This document shows positions 57,091-64,000 of a DNA stretch of 64,000 bases, piece after piece. Where the stretch lies: contig CM034405.1 in assembly GCA_019925095.2 (NCBI GenBank), forward strand, positions 13,851,401 through 13,915,400. Direction: 5' to 3'. Each line of letters begins with the position of its first letter. Position 1 is the stretch's first letter. The notes under the pieces are model-generated. The model had not been told where the DNA came from and ran no database searches. It saw only the letters and a program-made list of their open reading frames with translations. The stretch is from Dendrolimus kikuchii (lineage: Eukaryota > Arthropoda > Insecta > Lepidoptera > Lasiocampidae). Position numbers and translations under genes: made by a program.

Positions 57091-57542
57091 GACTATCGGT
57101 CTCGGCAGAAGGTGTCCTGCACTGAAAAAATAATAATCTAGAACCCGATTCCAGCGCCACGTACCGGGTCTAATTGTGATTCTAAACTATCCCAGGACCC
57201 TCTCAAACACACATCTCGGCAGACGTTGTCCTGTCCTGAAAATATAAAGATCTAGAACCCGATTCCAGCACTACCTACCGAGTCTAATTTTGATTCTAAA
57301 CCACCCGGGGACCCACTAAAATACATAAAATTTCATCAAAATCGTAGAACCCGATTCCAGCGCCAATTACATTATTGAAGTTTGAGTAGAGATCCCTACA
57401 TTTTATTATAGCCTATATTTATCAGGTAAATATAGCATTCGAATGGTAAAAAAAAATTTAAAATCGGTTCAGTAGTTTTTGAGTATATTCGATGCAAATA
57501 TACAAAAATACATATCTTTCCTCTTCATAATATTAGTATAGA
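57091..57542 (-). mobile_element. Non-autonomous Helitron-like element, copy 3 (minus)
   Basis: The right end is the complement of TCTATACTAATATTATGAAG. It contains three copies of TAGAACCCGATTCCAGC (57138, 57251, 57346), the inverse of the unit seen in copies 1 and 2. The left end ACTATCGG is a decayed complement of the CTAG+T terminus. Confidence 0.7.
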
Positions 57543-58429
57543 CAAATGAATTAAATTCTTATCACGATCTCGACACCAGTTATCAGCTATCACTTAGGTT
57601 AGATTAAAAAGTTAAGTCTTAATAATGATTCTTCAAACGACCTTCACATTGAGAGTCTTCGTAATCTGATCATTTTACACTAAAATGATTTTTCACATTT
57701 TTAATCTCGCCCTATCGATGTAAAGCGTCCGCCGTGCACTGCGCCTTATCTCCCAATGCCTCAAGACCCCCCATTAGGAGCAGGGATCGTTAACCCGTCG
57801 GTAAGGATCAGTTATTATTTCAATTAACCCAGTAATACGTAGTTGGAGTTCCCGACGCTCCTTGTTTTATTTTTCTCCAACAGACGCATTTGATGGAAGT
57901 ACAGTTGTAACCCTAATTATATTGTGAATAGTAGCCCATCTTGTTTATAACAGTTACACGAGGTTTATAAGCTCGATAAAAAATGTTATTCATTATCGCA
58001 CTTGTTATGCGATAATGTAAAACGCTTTTTTTATTCTTTGGAGTTTGGGGCGAAAATACTTAGTTTTAATTTTCGGTGTTTTTTAAGGCTTAATCTCTTA
58101 GTTTTTCACGTAACCAAAACTTTTTCCTTTTGTAAGCATACAAATTGATATTTATAATCACAAGGTGACAATATTACACGTACATGTGCGCATAGGATCT
58201 TTATAAAAATGCAAATTAAACAAAAAATACATTTTCAATTGAAGTTTAAATTTTGTAATTTTCTTCCAGAGTTTTAGTTGGGAATTTGAGGAGTGATTTA
58301 CGCTGTGTAATTTTACTTAAAAAAACGTATAATTTTGAGAAAAATTGACAGTATCTATTGCTGGGGCTTCATTTGCGTTAGTGTTAAAGATTTACGCCAT
58401 TTCAGGAAGATATGGCTATGGGTTTATTG
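57543..58429. other. Intergenic DNA, nothing recognised
   Basis: A less AT-rich patch at 57715-57870 has no readable motif. Confidence 0.3.
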
Positions 58430-58570
58430 CGTCATTGTGAATGACGTTAAGTATTGACAGATAATGCGTGTACATATACTAATGTAGCTAAGCATTAATG
58501 ACTTTATTTTTTAACGCTTTAAATAAAACGCACTCGGCCACAGTTTAAATCTTGCAGATGAAGCCACATC
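58430..58570 (+). repeat. Anonymous repeat E, copy 3
   Basis: GAATGACGTTAAGTATTGAC, ACTAATGTAGCTAAGCATTA, TTTTTTAACGCTTTAAATAA and CTCGGCCACAG. Confidence 0.5.
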
Positions 58571-59189
58571 ATAAAAGGCACTGATGGATGTGTCCAGAGT
58601 GACCATCGGTATAACGTCAGTCTGATGTTGAAAACGACGCCTCACGTCAATTGATGCAAAACACCGCTCCAGACCTTACACTAAGAAAATGTATCTAATT
58701 ATTTACACCATCTTTTTCAAATTATAGTATAGTTACATGCCGAGTAACATCTTATTATACCAAATTACATCGAATCATGTGGGGGTCCGTTAAGAAAAAT
58801 AAGAATAAGATGAGACTGTTCATGTTCACTGTACACAAGCTATCATCACCTGTCAATATAATTAAAAAGTCGGCATTTCACGAACGATGCCGGATGAAAG
58901 TGCTTGTTAACCCGTCGGCTGCGCCTCATTATCACTATATTTTATCGTAACGAGGTGAGTAAAGACAGGGTTTTTGTAGATAGTATCTGCAATTTAGTAA
59001 AAACGTAGATTAAAAATAATTATCGCTACTGAAAGATTTATTAAAATATAAATGACATTAGACATCTAAGATTTTGAAAATGAGTTTTTGTGTACATATT
59101 TAAAATTATAATAATAAATATTTATAATAGTAAAACGACAAATACATATTGAATTTCTACGTATAGTCATGTTTTAAGGCTTGTGGGGA
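58571..59189. other. AT-rich DNA, nothing recognised
   Basis: No supported gene or repeat. Confidence 0.3.
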
Positions 59190-59390
59190 ACAAATGGCTA
59201 ACCATGCCGCCTCCGCCAGGTTTCGGTCAAAAGGGAAGGCCTAAGAAATGCTGACTTGTCGTTGTGAAAGATGACATGGTCTTAAAACGGAGGATGTTGA
59301 AGACCGATTAAAGTGTAAAAGTAGAAAAGCGGACGAACCGGGCAACCGGGCTTTATCGCTCGGATGATGAAGATGACGATATATTGAAAT
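59190..59390 (+). pseudogene. LINE C-terminal scrap
   Basis: Forward frame reads KGRPKKC-LVVVKDDMVLKR then RMLKTD-SVKVEKRTNRATG and an acidic DDEDDD end. RGRPKKRWxDxVKxDM...W+xxxRxAxP is the typical terminal segment of a group of insect LINE proteins (compare 6880-7160). Stops replace the two Trp-flanking positions. Only ~60 codons remain. Confidence 0.5.
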
Positions 59391-60715
59391 TCAAGTTTAA
59401 AACAATTTCAGTTATTGCACTGCGGCTTATCTACATTATTTACATTATAAGACTATTCTTATCCCCCTTATAGTGAGTGAAAAATTCCTATCTCGACATG
59501 ACCTTTTTGTATGACTTAATCAATTCTAATATCGATTTCTTGCTCTTACCTCATCTTTAAATATCAATGTAACAAAGCGTACCCTCGAAAATTCTTCTCA
59601 AATAGACTCATTGCTATAGCTGTTTCGAAAACTAACTACGTTATAGACAAAATGAATATCTGTGTCATTGTACAAGTACGTACAACAAACATTTTTGTGA
59701 CATATACATTTTTAATTCCTCAAAAGGGGTATTTAAAACATTAGTTGTAGCAAAGTTATTCTGATCCTGACCCAGGATCTATATTCTGACCCAGGATGTA
59801 AGTTTGCTTTGTATCAAGCTATTCAGTATTTTTCACGTCATGCTATGACAGACATATGAAAGTCCTAAAAACATTTTCGGATTCTGTTGGCCTGAATTAA
59901 TTCCACTGATTTTATTTTACGTTTTTTCTTTTCTTAATTCATTGTACAAATTCGACAATACAGACTTGTAATAATACTTTGAATTATAGATCTTCAATAT
60001 ACAATGTACATGGCAATATTGCATTTTTACTTTATTACAAATTGATAGAAGTCACTACTGGTACACTAAATCATGGCATGGTTTTCTTCTTATTTAAAGT
60101 TAAATATATTATATTTTATTATAATCAATCAAACAATCATTGTAACATTTGTTTTTTAAATTAATAACTTAAATAGGTTTATTTTATTATTTATGTTGGT
60201 TTTAGGCATAGGGTGAAGGTTGCGGGATACGGATTCTAAGCTTACACGAGCAAAGCGCTTAAAAACAGCTAGTGAAGCTATGAAATTAAAAATTACATTA
60301 ACAATTTTAACATACTCATTTTCCTATACTGTGGCTAATTTTGTGTATACAGGGGCTATTGTTACGAGAGCTCAAAATATTTTGAAGGGGTATACCTTTT
60401 CTACTTAATTATATATGTTACCATGATGAAAATATGCATATTTACTTGTTTATCCTGGCCCGAAGATGTACAGATCATTTAACATTACTCTGAACATCTA
60501 GCATTACTGCTAACGCTCTTAAATTGCAAAGTTCTTGTATTTTTACACAGCTCAGCACAGTTTGTGTGTTTAGCTACTGTCAAGTAATTATGAATTTTCA
60601 AATGTTAAATCTTGTTAGAGTCTGTGCGGAAAGAGAACCATCCTGGCCTAAATTGGAACTACATAAAAATAACATTATGACTTTTATATGGCAATCCGAT
60701 TATTAAGACAGAATT
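59391..60715. other. AT-rich DNA, nothing recognised
   Basis: A short direct repeat CTGACCCAGGAT (59767 and 59786) and three 60-62-codon plus frames without family features. Confidence 0.35.
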
Positions 60716-60955
60716 CGATTTTATTGTTGTTGCATGAGCTCAACAGACCAGCATACGGCCCACCCGTTGGAAAGCGGTTACAATCGCCTATGGACATTTG
60801 TAACGCCGAAGGTGCTACCAACGCGCTGCCACTCTCTAAAGGGGGACTGGAAGCTAACCGCTAATTCCGAAACACAACTCAAGGTTGTTATAGCGGCAAA
60901 CTCTAGACCAGGGGTAGCCGTCCAGATAGGCAAATAACCTATCACCTGGTATATT
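60716..60955 (-). mobile_element. Family A retroposon, copy 8 (minus, partial)
   Basis: CATGAGCTCAACAGACCAGC through CTCAAGGTTGTTATAGCGGC to AACCTATCACCTGG; it stops about 70 bp short of the family's start. Confidence 0.7.
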
Positions 60956-61269
60956 ATAACACAGTCCCAAAATATCAAGTTTTAAGATTTTTTATGTCAA
61001 GATTTGATAAAAAAAATAAACAATACGGTAATTGTGCACAGTTGCGCCCTCTAATTTTTTGACGGTTCCTTTTCCGTACAGACACTAATATACTTAGTCT
61101 GGCCGTAAATACTGTTATAATTAAAAAGAAACAAAATATTACATTTGAATTTGGAATCTGTCATTTTTATATGATTGTTCATTGTGTTTTTGGCGCCAAT
61201 ACATAGTACAACATTTTGCGATATTAAAATGGAGTGGGGCGATAAAGAGAACCGAATCGCTGTGACAGA

Positions 61270-62486
61270 GAAAGATCTGGCCGTCCACGTAGTGTTCGTA
61301 CGAAAAAGGTGGTCAAAGCAGTAAGGGAAAGAATTCGAAGAAATCCTGTCCGAAAGCAAAAGATTTTATCTCGGGCAATGAAGATATCACCTAGAACCAT
61401 GTCGTGTATTTTAAAAGATGACTTAGGACTTACAGCCTATAAGAGACGCACTGGTCATTTCTTAACTCTTAATTTAAAAAATAATAGGGTGGTAAAATCG
61501 AAACAATTACTGAAGCAGTACGCAAAGGGAGGTCAAAGAAAATTTTTGTTTACGGATGAGAACATTTTTACAATTGAGCAACATTTTAACAAACAAAATG
61601 ACCGTATTTATGCTCAAAGCTCTAAGCAAGCTTCTCAATTAGTCGACAGAGTGCAATGTGGGCATTATCCGTCTTTAGTGATGGTTTGGTGGGGTTTTTT
61701 TATTTTTTGATTGCAGGAGTTCTGCAGACAGGCAGACTTGACAGACAGACAGACGCCCCACTTGATGGAAAGCGGTTACCATCGCCTATGGACATTTGCA
61801 ACACCAAAGGTGCTACAAATGCGCTGCTGCTCTCTTAAAGGAGACTGTAACCTGGTCGCTAATGCCGGAACACAACACAAGATTGTTATGGCGGCATACT
61901 CTAGACCAGGGGTGGTCGCCATCCAGTCAAGCAAATACCCTACCACCTGGCTGTGGGTTGTTTAGTCGCCTCTTACGACAGGCCGCCAGGCCGCAGGAAA
62001 TTATATTCTTTCTCCATTCCTGCACGGATACAACGGGGTGTTAGCTATGAAGGAGTGACTTAGCCATATTTTTGTAAAAAAGGTATCAAAACATTGGCAC
62101 AAATGTATCAAGATACCATTCTTGAGAAGGTAGTTAAGCCCTTTAACAACACCATGTTCAATAACCAAGAATGGTCCTTCCAGCAAGATTCGGCGCCGGG
62201 TCATAAAGCTCGGTCCATGCAGTCTTGGTTGGAAACGAACGTTTCGGACTTCATCAGAGCTGAAGACTGGCCATCGTCTAGTCCCGATCTTAATCCGCTG
62301 GATTACTATTTATGGTTAGTGTTAGAGAGTACGGCTTGCTCTAAACGCCATGATAATTTGGAGTCTCTAAAACAATCCATACGATTGGAACTGAAGAATT
62401 TTCCCATGGAAAGAGTGCGTGCTTTTATTGATAAGTGGCCTCAACGTTTAAAGGACTGTATTGCAGACAATGGAGACCACTTTGAA
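61270..62486 (+). pseudogene. maT-family transposase (DD37D), interrupted
   Basis: Cut-and-paste transposase of the Tc1/mariner superfamily. 61270-61695 reads RSGRPRSVRTKKVVKAVRER (GRPR linker), LGLTAYKRRTGHFLT, and KFLFTDENIFTIEQ with the first catalytic Asp, up to VMVWWG, where the retroposon lies. After it, 62040-62486 resumes VSYEGVT, has a premature stop at about 62058, then YQDTILEKVVKPFN, WSFQQDSAPGHKAR (second Asp), and WPSSSPDLNPLDYYLW. Exactly 37 residues separate the second Asp from the Asp of NPLD, the maT spacing. The end is KDCIADNGDHFE. The N-terminal helix-turn-helix before 61270 is largely missing. Dead because of the insertion and the stop. Confidence 0.85.
61696..62034 (-). 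mobile_element. Family A retroposon, copy 9 (minus), inside maT
   Basis: 339 bp bounded by GGGGT on both sides (61691-61695 and 62035-62039); joining these restores the transposase reading VMVWWG-VSYEG, so the insertion boundaries are well fixed. T-rich left end, GCACGGATACAAC right end. Confidence 0.85.
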
Positions 62487-62689
62487 TAAACTTTTTATAT
62501 TTTAAATTGTTTTATATTTATGTATTAAACTAACAACACTGTAAAACTTATAAATGTTATTTGCAATAGAAAAAAAGAATTTTCTTTGTTACAATATTTA
62601 TGACAAGACTACGTAGATAGGTACATACAGAGCTTGTGATGGAAAGACATCGTAAACGACAGAATTGACATATTTCACTTTTTTGTTTT

Positions 62690-62830
62690 TTTTAATTGCC
62701 TGAAGCAGGTAAACGGGCAGATGGTCCACCTGATGGAAAGCTGTTATTGTCGCCTATAAACGTTTGCAACACCAGGGGTGTCGCCAACGCGTTGCCGACC
62801 TTTAAGAAATTCTATAACGCCCTTCTTAAA
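62690..62830. repeat. Repeat distantly related to family A
   Basis: ACGGGCAGATGGTCCACCTG, ATGGAAAGC and CGCCAACGCGTTGCCGACCT. Similar blocks occur at 51424-51500. The 68-codon frame is not supported. Confidence 0.5.
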
Positions 62831-62884
62831 AAACCCCCTGTCAGCGTAAAGGGCAAACCGCGGCGGGAAGTTCCCTCCAAATCA

Positions 62885-63603
62885 TTCTTGTACGCGGAAT
62901 AAATGTCCTAGAGAACCGTTGCGTAGTAGAACGAATTTGTTACAAACAGGTAAAATAATTTAGATCCTTCGTATAAATAACCCTGGGTTCATATCTACGA
63001 GAATAACAAAATTGTAAATATAGAAATTGGAAATCTATGATTAATGTTTTAAAAATATAATTTGTAGAATATCAAGGTCTTCTGTAAAATTTTATGGATG
63101 TCGCTTACTCGCTTACAATGTTTTCCACATTAAGCTCGATATAATGGAAACAAATAACAGTACAAAATTAAAATGGCTAGTTATTTTCCACTATTTTAAA
63201 GAATTTATTAATCTCCAGTAATAAGCTAAACAAGTACAATATACAATAGTAATTAATTTAACATCCTGCGACAGTCGTTATTTCCCGCACTAGTTTTAAA
63301 CTGTGTTACGGCAAAGTTCATGTGCCGTAAGTTAAAAACAACAAAAAGAAAAGAAATTTGTGGCGATCTACCTTCAAACTAAACTAGAAAGTACACAAAA
63401 AAATGAGTTCGTACATTACCTATTAGACAGTATATGTCAAAATGACAGAGACAGCGACATTATTTGGTAAGTAAAAATAAATAAGTACGGGAAATAAATA
63501 CACTAGAGTTTTGGTGTCCATCCTAGATATTGAATTTACATGTATACAAAGTTTTAGTCAAATCGGTAATATCAGCTTAAGATCGGTTATCGATTTTGCG
63601 TAA
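62885..63603. other. AT-rich DNA, nothing recognised
   Basis: No supported gene or repeat. Confidence 0.3.
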
Positions 63604-63775
63604 TCTATATATATATAAAAATTCCGTGTCACAGTGTTTGACCGCGATGAACTCCGAAACTACTCAAACTATTTAGATTTTTTATTTCATTTTGTTGGAT
63701 TTTTTCCAACTTAGGACATAGGATAGGTTTCATTTTTTTTACTGAGCCACAGCAACGCGTTGCCGGGTCAGCTAG
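63604..63775 (+). mobile_element. Short non-autonomous Helitron-like element, copy 5
   Basis: TCTATATATATATAAAAATT at the start and TTGCCGGGTCAGCTAG followed by T at the end; 172 bp, non-coding. Confidence 0.65.
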
Positions 63776-64000
63776 TTAGTTTTAAATTCAGAGGCCTTGT
63801 TTCATCATGGTACTGCTCAATCAGTGGTCATCGGCTCTGCCCATATGTCGGCGGAGTCGCTATGGGGCGTCGGTGGCTATTGAAACGGCCTATAATTGTA
63901 ACATTATCGCAGGAGCGGCCCTAGAGCTCCAGCAAGAGAACAATGGACAGACAGAAAGACGGAATTATGATTTTATAGCAATATCATTTTTATCATAATT

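Larger units (their letters stand above)
61093..62613 (+). mobile_element. maT-type (DD37D) transposon split by a family A retroposon
   Basis: The left end CTTAGTCTGGCCGTAAATAC and right end, inverted, CGTAGTCTTGTCATAAATAT match, each next to TA (61091-61092 and 62614-62615). Total 1.52 kb, or about 1.18 kb without the retroposon. Confidence 0.85.

Overview
The window looks like repeat-rich, AT-rich nuclear DNA from an insect, most likely a moth or butterfly. That reading rests on the repeat content: a maT-type (DD37D) transposon, short Helitron-like elements that begin TCTATACTAA and end CTAG+T, R1-type LINE tails with a C-terminal CCHC knuckle, RTE-type LINE tails ending in (ATGT)n, and tRNA-headed SINEs. 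I found no convincing host gene, no rRNA or free-standing tRNA gene, no CRISPR array and no bacterial-style operon. Almost every open frame longer than 60 codons is either a transposon relic or an accidental AT-rich frame.

Layout. 1-8 kb: a broken Tigger/pogo element (1095-3397, TA target duplications) with a LINE tail nested inside it, a minus-strand R1-type LINE tail (4962-5717) and several RTE-type scraps. 8-13 kb: the best R1-type copy (8658-10178, 14-bp target duplication) and two minus-strand LINE tails (10346-10806, 12734-12928), each with its own target duplication. 13-24 kb: copies of a ~330-bp retroposon (called family A), two tRNA-derived SINE families, a Helitron, LINE scraps and a 101-bp fold-back element. 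24.7-27.7 kb: a young Penelope-like element with reverse transcriptase, a damaged GIY-YIG domain, ~607-bp terminal inverted repeats and a hammerhead-like motif in each repeat. 28-36 kb: a PIF/Harbinger transposase relic with possible exon remnants upstream, MITEs, a SINE and Helitrons. 36-48 kb: mostly anonymous AT-rich DNA with MITEs, SINEs and a duplicated 270-bp unit. 48-49.8 kb: a dead mariner whose 3' coding part has been tandemly triplicated. 50.7-51.0 kb: a (GTGCG)n minisatellite that flips strand. 52-56 kb: a decayed R1-type LINE, family A, a SINE and an RTE tail. 56-64 kb: family A copies, a reverse Helitron, a maT transposon split by a family A retroposon, and a final Helitron.

The elements do not work together as a pathway. 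They form a layered record of insertions. Nested relationships readable from target duplications include LINE tail into Tigger, LINE tail into a palindromic MITE, and family A into maT. The only nearly intact coding sequences are the Penelope-like reverse transcriptase (495 codons) and the R1-type C-terminal frame (372 codons). The most unusual observations are the hammerhead-like motif with an exchanged core pair, the mariner triplication, and two related ~55-nt hairpins in unrelated contexts. Copy boundaries are by eye and may be off by several bases.
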